NCBI RefSeq assembly: GCF_000756665.1
Contig: NZ_ARXV01000010.1
Coordinates: 62,001-126,000 of the forward strand
Reading direction: 5' to 3'
From: Alcanivorax nanhaiticus
GTDB taxonomy: Bacteria > Pseudomonadota > Gammaproteobacteria > Pseudomonadales > Alcanivoracaceae
Length of the DNA: 64,000 nucleotides
Positions 35,307 through 43,826 of the stretch are shown piece after piece. Every line of letters starts with the position of its first letter. Positions within the stretch are counted from its first letter, which is position 1. Both the position numbers and the translations under genes were made by a program. The notes under the pieces were generated by a model. The model was given only the letters and a program-made list of their open reading frames with translations. It did not search any database and was not told the DNA's origin.

Positions 35307-36191
35307 ATGCGCTCGTCTAATACGGTAAAAAGCATTAAGAAACTCAGCGGCGCGCTGGTGGGCATTCCACCGCGTCATATCAATTTTCAATTTCCAGATT
35401 CCATTCCAAAGTATTTTTATGCTGGAAATGCCACAGCAACGACTTTCTTTGCCATGCTCTCCGGGTTTTTCCCACCTGGTGAACGCTATTTCATGGAGTC
35501 TGTTAGACACTTTCGTGGTCAGGTTAAGGACGAATCTCTACGGGCGGCCATATCGGGCTTCATGGGACAGGAGGCCATTCACGGACGAGAGCATGACAGG
35601 CTGAACCAGATTCTCGCCGAGTACGGCTATGACATGCAGTCGCCAGATCGGTTTGTCAAAATTGGCTTGGCCATACTAGAGAAGTTGCCGCCGAGCACTC
35701 GGCTAGCCGCCACCACGTTTATGGAGCACTTTACTGCGCTTCTCGCCGAGCAGCTGCTTGAAGACGAGAATTTTGTACGCCAGGCAGACCCTGAAATGCT
35801 CAAAATATGGCAGTGGCATGCGCTCGAAGAGCTGGAACACAAATCTGTTGCCTACGACGTATATGAGCTTATTGGTAACAGCCGTACAGAGCGCGTGGCT
35901 GCAGCCCTCGCCTCGATGGTCGTCTTGCTGCCGATGCTGGGCATCACCTGGAGCTGGATGCTTGTCAAAGACGGCCAGCTCGGCAACATCAGCGATAATG
36001 TTAAAGGTCTGAATATTTTGCTAGGTCGTAACGGGTTTATATCGCAAATCCTTTCGCGCCTTCCTGAGTTCATTCAGCCGGATTTCCACCCAGATCAACA
36101 TGACACCAAAGGGCTGGAAAAACTGTGGCGTGAGAAGTTGTTCGCTGAAGGTGGCCAACTGCATGAGCTGTATAGCAATCCGGCGGCATAA
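35307..36191 (+). CDS. PF10118 ferritin-like predicted metal-dependent hydrolase (copy 2)
   Basis: A 294-residue paralogue of the proteins at 22532 and 43826. It keeps all presumed metal ligands: GQEAIHGREHD, MEHFTA and HALEELEHKSVAYDVYEL, plus a hydrophobic stretch near residues 205-225. The ATG at 35307 has GGAGG 7 bases upstream; a TTG at 35292 is less likely. Last gene of the operon that starts at 31911. Function unknown; its presence in all three large operons suggests a specific step in the pathway. Confidence 0.85.
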   Translation: MRSSNTVKSIKKLSGALVGIPPRHINFQFPDSIPKYFYAGNATATTFFAMLSGFFPPGERYFMESVRHFRGQVKDESLRAAISGFMGQEAIHGREHDRLNQILAEYGYDMQSPDRFVKIGLAILEKLPPSTRLAATTFMEHFTALLAEQLLEDENFVRQADPEMLKIWQWHALEELEHKSVAYDVYELIGNSRTERVAAALASMVVLLPMLGITWSWMLVKDGQLGNISDNVKGLNILLGRNGFISQILSRLPEFIQPDFHPDQHDTKGLEKLWREKLFAEGGQLHELYSNPAA

Positions 36192-36269
36192 TAATGCTCA
36201 AGGGGGTTTAGGGAACCTCTGAATAGTTGACGACTCTGTCACCACCGTTTGCTAAAAGACACACAAAAA

Positions 36270-36303
36270 AATGCCGGAATTGCTTCCATGCAACTCCGGC
36301 ATT
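36270..36303 (-). terminator. Terminator between convergent operons
   Basis: AATGCCGGA (36270-36278) and TCCGGCATT (36295-36303) pair perfectly, with a further 4-bp inner stem TTGC/GCAA. On the minus strand a run of T follows, so it mainly ends the 44695-36338 operon; on the plus strand the T-tract is weak. Confidence 0.8.
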
Positions 36304-36337
36304 ACACCTTTTATCATAGCTTTTCTCTAGCCGATCT

Positions 36338-37939
36338 TTATTGCGCATCCTCTAGAATGAATTGTGCCGCTCGCTCGCCAATCATCATACATGGCGCGTT
36401 CGTATTACCACTGATCAACAATGGCATGACCGAGGCATCCGCGACACGCAACCCCTTCACACCGTTTACCCGCAGACGGACATCCACCACCGCTTTTTCA
36501 TCACTACCCATTCGGCAAGTGCCGACGGGATGGTAGATTGTTTCAGCGCGCTGGCGAATATCCGCATCAATCTGGTCATCACTCTCCACGCTGGAAGCCG
36601 GTTCGTCATCACCGCCAAAAGCAGAGCTGAAAGAATGACTGTGAAACACTTTTCTGGCTAGTTTCACGCCTTCACGGAGCACAAGAATATCGTCAGGATG
36701 AGAAAGATAGTTTGGGTCTATCAAAGGCGCAGTAAATGGATCGCTATTGGCCAATCGAATCTGTCCTCGACTCTTAGGCCTGAGTTGGCACACATGAATC
36801 GTACAACCAAACCCTGGCGTCAACTGACGTCCATGATCTCGAAGATAAGCCGGTAAAAAGTGTAGCTGAGCATCCGGACGATCCGGCTCGCTGAGCAGGC
36901 TGACAAAAGCCCCTGCTTCCGCCGCGTTACTGGCAAGAAAGCCGCGCCGATGACGAAAATACTGGTAGAAGGCACTAATCAGCCGAGGTATAAAAAACGG
37001 TGACATGCCGATTGATTGACGGCTTTTGTCCCTGATCATGACGGTCATATCAAGGTGATCTTGAAGGTTCTCCCCAACTTCCGGCGAGTCTTGCAAACAG
37101 GTGATGCCGATTTTCGATAGGTGCTCTCGCTCTCCAATACCCGACAACATCAGCAACTGAGGGGTATTGATCGCCCCACCGGACAGGATGACTTCTTTGT
37201 TCGTACCAATGACCGATTGAGCACCATCACTATCACAAATTTCGACGCCAATCGCCCTGCCGCAATCCAGTAACACCTTGGTTACCTGCACATCCGTCAT
37301 GATGTGCAGGTTATCGCGGCCACGTGCAGGATCCAGGAAAGCACGCGCGGCACTCCATCGGCGCCCTTCTTTTTGTGTTACCTGAAACCGGCCAAAGCCT
37401 TTCTGTTCCGGCCCGTTAAAATCATCGTTTCGGGTATAACCCAGCTCTTCACCGGACTTAATAAACAGCGGGGTTAACGGGTTAACATCCCTGACTCGGG
37501 TAACATTCAGTGGCCCACCCACACCATGCCAATTGTCAGCGGAGTATTGTTCATTGTTTTCATGTGCATTGAATACCGGCTGCACATCTTTCCACGCCCA
37601 CCCTGTTGCGCCTTGCGCTGCCCAGTCATCATAGTCTTGTTGTTGGCCTCGAATGTAGACCATGGCATTGATTGAGCTGCTGCCCCCCAGTGTTTTTCCT
37701 CGCGGCCAGTAGAGGCGTCTTTTATTAAGGTGACTCTGTGGCGCGGTGTCGTAGCCCCAGTTTCGCTTTCCTTGTTTAATTAGACCGATGAGACCAAACG
37801 GAATATTAATAAAACCGCTATTATCGTGGGGGCCGGCCTCAATAAGACAAACGGAATACTTGCCGCACTCGCTTAACCGGTTGGCAAGAACACAGCCCGA
37901 AGAGCCCGCCCCCACGACGATAAAATCAAACGACTTCAT
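36338..37939 (-). CDS. GMC-family alcohol dehydrogenase (second copy)
   Basis: FAD-dependent GMC oxidoreductase of 533 residues from MKSFDFIVVGAGSSGCVLANRL. It has PRGKTLGGSSSINAMVYIRG, GAINTPQLLMLSGIG, and HPVGTCRMG with the catalytic His. It is a paralogue of the CYP153-linked enzyme at 17117. The ATG at 37939 overlaps the end of the upstream acyl-CoA dehydrogenase by 14 bp; an in-frame extension upstream is not needed. Last gene of the long minus-strand operon; it probably oxidises a primary alcohol released by ester hydrolysis. Confidence 0.92.
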   Translation of the reverse strand: MKSFDFIVVGAGSSGCVLANRLSECGKYSVCLIEAGPHDNSGFINIPFGLIGLIKQGKRNWGYDTAPQSHLNKRRLYWPRGKTLGGSSSINAMVYIRGQQQDYDDWAAQGATGWAWKDVQPVFNAHENNEQYSADNWHGVGGPLNVTRVRDVNPLTPLFIKSGEELGYTRNDDFNGPEQKGFGRFQVTQKEGRRWSAARAFLDPARGRDNLHIMTDVQVTKVLLDCGRAIGVEICDSDGAQSVIGTNKEVILSGGAINTPQLLMLSGIGEREHLSKIGITCLQDSPEVGENLQDHLDMTVMIRDKSRQSIGMSPFFIPRLISAFYQYFRHRRGFLASNAAEAGAFVSLLSEPDRPDAQLHFLPAYLRDHGRQLTPGFGCTIHVCQLRPKSRGQIRLANSDPFTAPLIDPNYLSHPDDILVLREGVKLARKVFHSHSFSSAFGGDDEPASSVESDDQIDADIRQRAETIYHPVGTCRMGSDEKAVVDVRLRVNGVKGLRVADASVMPLLISGNTNAPCMMIGERAAQFILEDAQ

Positions 37940-39041
37940 TTTGGTTCTCCCCCGCCTGAATAAACCGTGACATGTGGTGCTCTCGGTCGCCATGACTCAA
38001 TGACGCATGTGTCACCAGACGGAAGTAATGGCCAATGTTCAGCTCTTCCGTAACACCAACGCCACCATGGATCTGGATACCTTGCTGAGTGATACCAACG
38101 GCCTGGTTTGCGTAGTAAGCCTTTGCCGCCGCTGTCGCGCGCCCGCGCTCACAGACGTTTGCGCTCTCTCCTTTTACTGACACCATCAAGAGCATGGATT
38201 CCAGCTGCTGGAGATCAATAAACGCATCAACAAGGTAGTGCTGGATTACCTGAAAACTGCCAATCGTTGTACCAAACTGTTTACGCGTTCGAGCGTATTC
38301 CAGAGTGGCCTGATACACCTCTCGGCAGGCGCCGTACATACGTGCGCAGTCCAATGCGCACAGATAATCGAACCAGGCAGAAACCGCCTGCTTTGCCGCA
38401 TCACCACGACACAAAACCATTTCGTCTGTGATGAGCACATCATCAAGCGTCAAACTGGCAGCACGGCTTCCATCGAGCAGTCGATATCTTTCAACGCCAC
38501 AGGCGTCGAAAGGTAGCGCGACAATGACCAACTCATCACCAGACATAGCGGAGACGAGCACGGTGTCTGCAACGCCACCATCAGACACAACGTGCTTCTG
38601 CCCGGAAAGTCGTTCTCCGTTTAGCCTCAAGGAAGGGTTCAGCACGTGATAACCGGCATGCCGGTCATAAAGGCCGCAAGCCACACGTGCCTCACCAGCA
38701 ATAATGCGATCAAGCAACGCCAAGGATGTTGGCGTATTGGCGCACTCCAATAACTTGCCGGGGGAAACAATTAAATCGACAAAAGGGTCAAGACAAAGCG
38801 CGGCTCCTAACTCCTGAACAATGGCGCACACGTCAAGCAATGAGCCGCCATACCCTCCAACAGATTCAGCAAACGGAAGGCCAAACCAACCCAAATCATT
38901 CATGGCCTGCCAGCGATTCGCTTCAAGGTGATTACTCTCATTCAACTGTGCAATGTAGGTGTCAAATGAATAGTTATCTTTAAGATAACGGCGCGCGGTA
39001 TCCGCAATCATGGTGGTATTTTCGGGTAACTTGAAATCCAT
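37926..39041 (-). CDS. Acyl-CoA dehydrogenase, probable second subunit of a pair
   Basis: A 371-residue acyl-CoA dehydrogenase homologue with a diverged catalytic domain: YAAQ-type C-terminus QGIQIHGGVGVTEELNIGHYFR and weak conservation of the GTGSDL-like motif (VACGLYDRHAG region). It directly follows the 386-residue homologue at 39050 (8-bp gap). Adjacent unequal pairs like this form alpha2beta2 heterotetramers in mycobacterial sterol side-chain catabolism (FadE28/FadE29 type), where one subunit lacks the catalytic base. That parallel is inference from the gene arrangement. Confidence 0.87.
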   Translation of the reverse strand: MDFKLPENTTMIADTARRYLKDNYSFDTYIAQLNESNHLEANRWQAMNDLGWFGLPFAESVGGYGGSLLDVCAIVQELGAALCLDPFVDLIVSPGKLLECANTPTSLALLDRIIAGEARVACGLYDRHAGYHVLNPSLRLNGERLSGQKHVVSDGGVADTVLVSAMSGDELVIVALPFDACGVERYRLLDGSRAASLTLDDVLITDEMVLCRGDAAKQAVSAWFDYLCALDCARMYGACREVYQATLEYARTRKQFGTTIGSFQVIQHYLVDAFIDLQQLESMLLMVSVKGESANVCERGRATAAAKAYYANQAVGITQQGIQIHGGVGVTEELNIGHYFRLVTHASLSHGDREHHMSRFIQAGENQNEVV

Positions 39042-39049
39042 TTTTCACC

Positions 39050-40210
39050 TCACAATCCGAGCAACATCTTCGCCAACACGTTTTTCTGGATCTCGTTAGA
39101 TCCACCATAGATGGTGCACGCACGCAGGAAGTTATAGCGGCGACTGGCCTGATTAAAAATTTGCTCACCAATGGGCTCCTCGTTATCCCATGGCAAAGAC
39201 ATCAAACCTCCGATTTCCACCATCGCCTGGGAAACCCTTTGCTGTAGTTCCGTGCCTTTGATTTTCAGTCCTGACGATTCTGGGCCGAACGGCTTGCCTT
39301 CATCTGTGGCAGCAACGGTGCGAAAGTTGGTGTATTCCAGCGCCATAAGATCGACTTCCAATCCAGCCAACCGACGCACCGCCAACTGCTTATCTGTTTC
39401 CGTTGGTAGCGCATCGATAGCACTTTTAAGGCGATTGATTTCGTAGTGAATATCCGCCACACCGGCAATGGTGGTGCGTTCGTGGGTAAGAAGAAACTTG
39501 GCAATGGTCCACCCCATTCCTTCTTGACCCACCAAATTTTCCACAGGCACTTTCACGTCGGTAAAATAGACTTCGTTAAGGTGATGATGCCCATCAATTG
39601 AATAAATCGGCCGTACTTCAAGCCCGGGGGTTTTCATATCGATCAGCAGGAATGAAATGCCCTGCTGCTGTTTCACGGTGCTATCCGTTCGCACCAAGCA
39701 AAACATCATGTCCGCCCAATGGGCCTGTGTCGTCCAGATTTTTTGACCATTAACCAAATAATGGTCGCCATTACGCGTGGCTCGCGTTTTTAACGAGGCC
39801 AGATCTGAGCCCGCATTGGGCTCAGAATAACCCTGGCACCATAGCGTTTCGCCACGCTGAATGCCGGGCAACCACCGTTCCTTCTGTGCTTCAGAACCGA
39901 AGGTATATAGCACCGGCCCAACCATAGCCACACCAAAAGGGCTTGTTGGCGGTGCCCCTGCCGAGGCGCGCTCCTGATCGAAAATATACCGCTGGGTTGC
40001 GCTCCACCCCGGGCCACCAAATTGTTCTGGCCAAGTAGACGTGAGCCAACCTTGACTGCCCAGCAAACGCTCCCATCGTTGCTGCATATTCTTATCTAAC
40101 ATCGCTCCTCGGGCAGTACAGCGCCGAATATCATCAGGCACATTTTCCTTCATCCACTGCCGGATACTCTTACGAAATTCTTTTTCTTCATTACTGAAAT
40201 CCAGATTCAT
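39050..40210 (-). CDS. Acyl-CoA dehydrogenase, probable first subunit of a pair
   Basis: A 386-residue acyl-CoA dehydrogenase: LDFSNEEKEFRKSIRQWMKENVP, CQGYSEPNAGSDLASLKTRA (flavin/substrate loop), KIWTTQAHWADMMFCLVRTD and C-terminal ACTIYGGSNEIQKNVLAKMLLGL. The ATG at 40210 has GGAGG just upstream; TTG 12 bases earlier would be unusual. It is followed at once by the shorter homologue, suggesting a heteromeric enzyme acting on a bulky or branched acyl-CoA made by the synthetase at 40258. Confidence 0.9.
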   Translation of the reverse strand: MNLDFSNEEKEFRKSIRQWMKENVPDDIRRCTARGAMLDKNMQQRWERLLGSQGWLTSTWPEQFGGPGWSATQRYIFDQERASAGAPPTSPFGVAMVGPVLYTFGSEAQKERWLPGIQRGETLWCQGYSEPNAGSDLASLKTRATRNGDHYLVNGQKIWTTQAHWADMMFCLVRTDSTVKQQQGISFLLIDMKTPGLEVRPIYSIDGHHHLNEVYFTDVKVPVENLVGQEGMGWTIAKFLLTHERTTIAGVADIHYEINRLKSAIDALPTETDKQLAVRRLAGLEVDLMALEYTNFRTVAATDEGKPFGPESSGLKIKGTELQQRVSQAMVEIGGLMSLPWDNEEPIGEQIFNQASRRYNFLRACTIYGGSNEIQKNVLAKMLLGL

Positions 40211-40257
40211 GGAAGCCTCCAAGCCAATAAATTTCGCAATACAAGGTTATCGATTAC

Positions 40258-41808
40258 TCAATTAACCTGTTTACCGTTGTTCTCCCAAAAGGGGGCTCGC
40301 AGTTCGTTTTTCAGCACCTTGCCTGCCCCACTCACCGGCAACGACTCGGCCTTAAACTCAACGCTACGAGGCACTTTGTAACCTGCAATTCGTTCACGGC
40401 AATGTTCGATAATCTCTGCCTCATTAGCGCGCTCTCCTTCACGCAGCACCACGATTGCATGCACAGCTTCACCCCAGCGCTCATCAGGAATACCGATTAC
40501 CGCGCACTCCTGTACCGCAGGATGGCCATAAATGGCACCCTCAACTTCAACAGAAAAAATATTTTCTCCACCGCTAATTACCATGTCCTTGGCTCGATCA
40601 ACGATGAAGACAAAGCCATCCTCGTCCATGTAGCCAAGGTCGCCGGTATGTAGCCAACCATTGCGCAAGGTATCAGCGGTTGTTGATTCCATTCCCCAGT
40701 AACCCAACATGACGTTTGGTCCCCGCGCACATATTTCGCCAACCGTACCTTGAGATACCACCTGATCATTTTCATCAAGCACCAACACCTCCACACCCAG
40801 TGCTGCGCGACCGGCGCTACGTAATTTTTCTCCGCCGGGAATGTGATGTTCTGGCCCGAGTGAGGTAATGATTGGGGAGGCTTCGGTCTGACCATAGCCC
40901 TGAGCAAATGACACTGTCGGCATTTGTTCCATAGCACTAATCAATACCGCCTCTGGCATTGGCGAGGCGCCATACAGCATGCGTTTTATGCTGCTGACAT
41001 CGTAATTGGCGATGCGACCAGATGAGGCTAGAAGATTGACCATGGTCGGCACCAGCAGGGTGTTCGTGACTTTCTCCTGCTCAATGAAAGCCAGCACTTC
41101 ATCAACATCAAAGCGAGGAACAATGCCATGTGTCCCCGCAGCCAGTGTCACGGCGAACGTGCTGGCCATATCAGCCAAGTGGAACATGGGCCCGGCATGC
41201 ATATATATGGTGTCACTGTCATAGCCCATCTCGGCAACCACGTTCAGGGCATTGAATACCAGGTTGTCATGACTCAGCATCACGCCTTTTGACCGCCCAG
41301 TGGTACCACCGGTATAAAACAGCCCCGCCAGATCGTCACCGCCAGCATTGGCGTCACGGATTCGACCGGCGTTGGCGACAAGGGATTCATAATCAATACA
41401 CCCTTGTGGACACTCACCCTCACCCATGAAGACAACATGCTTGATAGACTCAAGCTGTGGCTGTAGGGATGGCAGCAATGCTGCAAAGGTGTCATCAACG
41501 AAAAGCACTTTAGAACCTGAGTCATTCAAGGTATAGGCGATTTCAGGTGGTGCGAGCCGAATATTGACGGGATTCACTGCCGCACCGGCCCACGGCACTG
41601 CATAGAAATACTCCAGGTAGCGATCGCTGTTTAATGCCAGTATGGCAACCCTGTCACCCGCATTGATGCCCAGACTTAGCAACCCGTTAGCAAGGCATGC
41701 GATACGGTCTTCAAACTCTCGCCAGGTTTGCCGCCGACCAGCAAAAACGGTAGCCGTACCTTGGCCGTTTAATTGAACCGCACGGCGCAAAGTCTGTGAA
41801 ATATACAT
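40258..41808 (-). CDS. Acyl-CoA synthetase (AMP-forming, FadD-like)
   Basis: A 516-residue adenylate-forming enzyme that activates a carboxylic acid with ATP and CoA. Motifs: P-loop-like YTGGTTGRSKG (165-175), GYGQTEASP, the WLHTGDLGYMDEDGF block with the ATP-ribose Asp, and the C-terminal catalytic Lys in PVSGAGKVLKNELR. It resembles FadD3/FadD13-type enzymes of actinobacteria. In the operon it follows the thioesterase gene and precedes the dehydrogenase pair, so it would feed beta-oxidation. Confidence 0.92.
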   Translation of the reverse strand: MYISQTLRRAVQLNGQGTATVFAGRRQTWREFEDRIACLANGLLSLGINAGDRVAILALNSDRYLEYFYAVPWAGAAVNPVNIRLAPPEIAYTLNDSGSKVLFVDDTFAALLPSLQPQLESIKHVVFMGEGECPQGCIDYESLVANAGRIRDANAGGDDLAGLFYTGGTTGRSKGVMLSHDNLVFNALNVVAEMGYDSDTIYMHAGPMFHLADMASTFAVTLAAGTHGIVPRFDVDEVLAFIEQEKVTNTLLVPTMVNLLASSGRIANYDVSSIKRMLYGASPMPEAVLISAMEQMPTVSFAQGYGQTEASPIITSLGPEHHIPGGEKLRSAGRAALGVEVLVLDENDQVVSQGTVGEICARGPNVMLGYWGMESTTADTLRNGWLHTGDLGYMDEDGFVFIVDRAKDMVISGGENIFSVEVEGAIYGHPAVQECAVIGIPDERWGEAVHAIVVLREGERANEAEIIEHCRERIAGYKVPRSVEFKAESLPVSGAGKVLKNELRAPFWENNGKQVN

Positions 41809-41866
41809 AACAGAACTCCTCTATTGAGGCAGAAAAGGAAGGGGGGAGGGTTGTTTATAGATTGGA

Positions 41867-42805
41867 TTAGCTGGAAGCGAAGGCTCTCTTATAAATGAAG
41901 CGACCTCGGGAAACCTGGGCGCCATCAAGAAACACATCCACAACAACCACAATGAAGCGCTTTCCTTCACGAATAATGTTCGGCTTGGCCACCAACGTAC
42001 CCGCAAAGGCCGGGCGCAAATAATCCAGAGTCATACTTGAACATACTGGTTTATTTTGTTCAGTCTGATTCGCTGTTAAGTGCGCGCCAGCAACAAGCTC
42101 CGCGAAGCTTGCGATAATACCGCCATGAAAAGTCTTGATCAGAGGGTTGCCAATGTGCTGCTCGCGAAACGGCATTTTATAGGTTGCTTCGCCGTTATCG
42201 TCCGAAGCCGTCATACCAAGAAATTTTTCGTATGGTGATACATCGCCGACCACAGTAGAGAGAGCGGTTACCCTTTCTGTTTCGAAGCTGATGATTCCTT
42301 CATCATCGATTGTTTTTTTCTTGGAGGGGGCTCTCTTATTGCCAGCATTCACAGATTGATCAAAGGACGGGCCTGCCGTTCCTATCGCAAAACTGCCTGA
42401 TACCGACGCCAGCAAATTGCCGCCATCACGCCCAAATGCCTCTCCACGGACATAGGCAATATTTTCTTCAACTGCAAAACAGGTGACATTACATGCCACC
42501 CCTTCGCCAGCCTCGGGGTTAGCGATGAAATCAACGCGCAAGTCAATTGTCGCAATTGGGCGCATGTCGCCGAGGCGCACAAAAATCGCCAAACCACATG
42601 CCGTATCAAGCAAGGTAGCGATGGCTCCCCGATGAAGCTTTCCCTGTTGATCACAAACCACTTCCACACAAGGCATGCTCATTACCGCGCCATCTTTGGT
42701 AATGTCATCCATTGTGATATTAAAAGCATTAAAAAGAGGGTGTGCCGATCCAAAAAAAGCTTTGGCGGCAAGCATTTTATTTGCTATTTTTTTCTCGGCT
42801 GTCAT
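41867..42805 (-). CDS. Tandem-hotdog PaaI-like acyl-CoA thioesterase
   Basis: A 312-residue protein made of two hotdog domains. The first (about 15-150) has LHRGAIATLLDTACG with His58 and Asp67; the second (about 190-310) has FHGGIIASFAELVAG where Glu takes the place of Asp. Linker residues 155-175 are charged (KRAPSKKKT). It would release CoA from acyl-CoA, perhaps to relieve product build-up. It begins 19 bp after the BtrH-like gene. Confidence 0.85.
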   Translation of the reverse strand: MTAEKKIANKMLAAKAFFGSAHPLFNAFNITMDDITKDGAVMSMPCVEVVCDQQGKLHRGAIATLLDTACGLAIFVRLGDMRPIATIDLRVDFIANPEAGEGVACNVTCFAVEENIAYVRGEAFGRDGGNLLASVSGSFAIGTAGPSFDQSVNAGNKRAPSKKKTIDDEGIISFETERVTALSTVVGDVSPYEKFLGMTASDDNGEATYKMPFREQHIGNPLIKTFHGGIIASFAELVAGAHLTANQTEQNKPVCSSMTLDYLRPAFAGTLVAKPNIIREGKRFIVVVVDVFLDGAQVSRGRFIYKRAFASS

Positions 42806-42824
42806 TTTTTTCGCAACTTAATAT

Positions 42825-43826
42825 TCATAATTCTAAAGCAGCGTTTACGTATCTAAGCTCTGCTTCCCGAACATATTCGATGGCCTCACCTATCTTTTTC
42901 TCTGGAAATGTTTCGCTTTCCGAACCTTCACGAAGGCAATCCGCCAAATATGACCAAGCCGTAGCACTACGGCGCATTAAAACCACCAAGCCCATATTTT
43001 TTATTTCAGGTAGAATTCCACTTGATTCATCTAGAAACTCTGAGTACATAGCGCGAAAGCCACTACCACCAGTCCCGCGCTTTTCGATTACTTGATACGC
43101 AAATCGAAGCAACCAAGGCCATTTCTCAAAAGCTTTCCACCTGGGAAGGTCTTGCTTCCAGGTCGTTAGCGCTTCAATCCCTTTTTTTTGATTTCCCTGC
43201 TTGAGAGACTGAGCATTATTAAGGATTGCATTGCGGACTTTTTCGGCCGAGACCTGCACATCAATGTATTCCGGCGCAAACAACGATCCATGATGAATAA
43301 AAGGTGGGGACAATGAAAATCTCGCCTCACTTAATTTACTATGTGGCACCTCAATAAGCCCCGGGCGCTCGGTGTCGCTTACAAGTACACTCATTTTATC
43401 TCTTGCATGCTTCCAAGCCACAATCGCATGACCTGGAAAATGCGTACTACTTTTAAAATAAGGCAGATGGTATATATCAGTTAACAGTAGGGCTGGCCTG
43501 CCGGCCTCAAGATGGTTATCAAGAGCATCTGCTGCTGCACTTTTATCCTGCCAAGTCTCCCATCGAAACGGCACGCCCAGCGTTGAGAACACCCTTTCTT
43601 CGAAACCCATTGAACGGACATGGACAATAAACGGGGTGGCCGTGTCTGGTATTTCCACATAGGTAATACCAAGGCCGGCCCCCAGCCCGAAGCAGAAAGC
43701 TTCTGTCAAATTGAGTCCATGGAACTCCAGCAGGTCTCTGATAGCCGAACTGCCACAGTGACGCCCAGGCCGATGCGTATGAGGAACATCAATGGTACTA
43801 GAATTATCCTGCTTCACTACCTGCAT
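42825..43826 (-). CDS. BtrH-like N-terminal/DUF4872 protein, putative acyltransferase
   Basis: A 333-residue protein with the BtrH N-terminal fold, a papain-like domain known from butirosin biosynthesis where BtrH transfers an acyl group from a carrier protein to an aminoglycoside. The predicted nucleophile is Cys24 in RHCGSSAIRDLLEFHG, with a His in FPGHAIVAWKH (about 132-142) and Asp in LVSDTERPG; the C-terminal part matches DUF4872. Its start shares one base with the upstream stop (TGATG). A CoA- or carrier-dependent transfer in a catabolic operon is unexpected; substrate unknown. Confidence 0.78.
   Translation of the reverse strand: MQVVKQDNSSTIDVPHTHRPGRHCGSSAIRDLLEFHGLNLTEAFCFGLGAGLGITYVEIPDTATPFIVHVRSMGFEERVFSTLGVPFRWETWQDKSAAADALDNHLEAGRPALLLTDIYHLPYFKSSTHFPGHAIVAWKHARDKMSVLVSDTERPGLIEVPHSKLSEARFSLSPPFIHHGSLFAPEYIDVQVSAEKVRNAILNNAQSLKQGNQKKGIEALTTWKQDLPRWKAFEKWPWLLRFAYQVIEKRGTGGSGFRAMYSEFLDESSGILPEIKNMGLVVLMRRSATAWSYLADCLREGSESETFPEKKIGEAIEYVREAELRYVNAALEL

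Noticed and set aside
36192-36269. Possible fifth operator between the convergent operons
   Set aside because: No ATTTGG/CCAAAT half-sites are present and no promoter is expected there.
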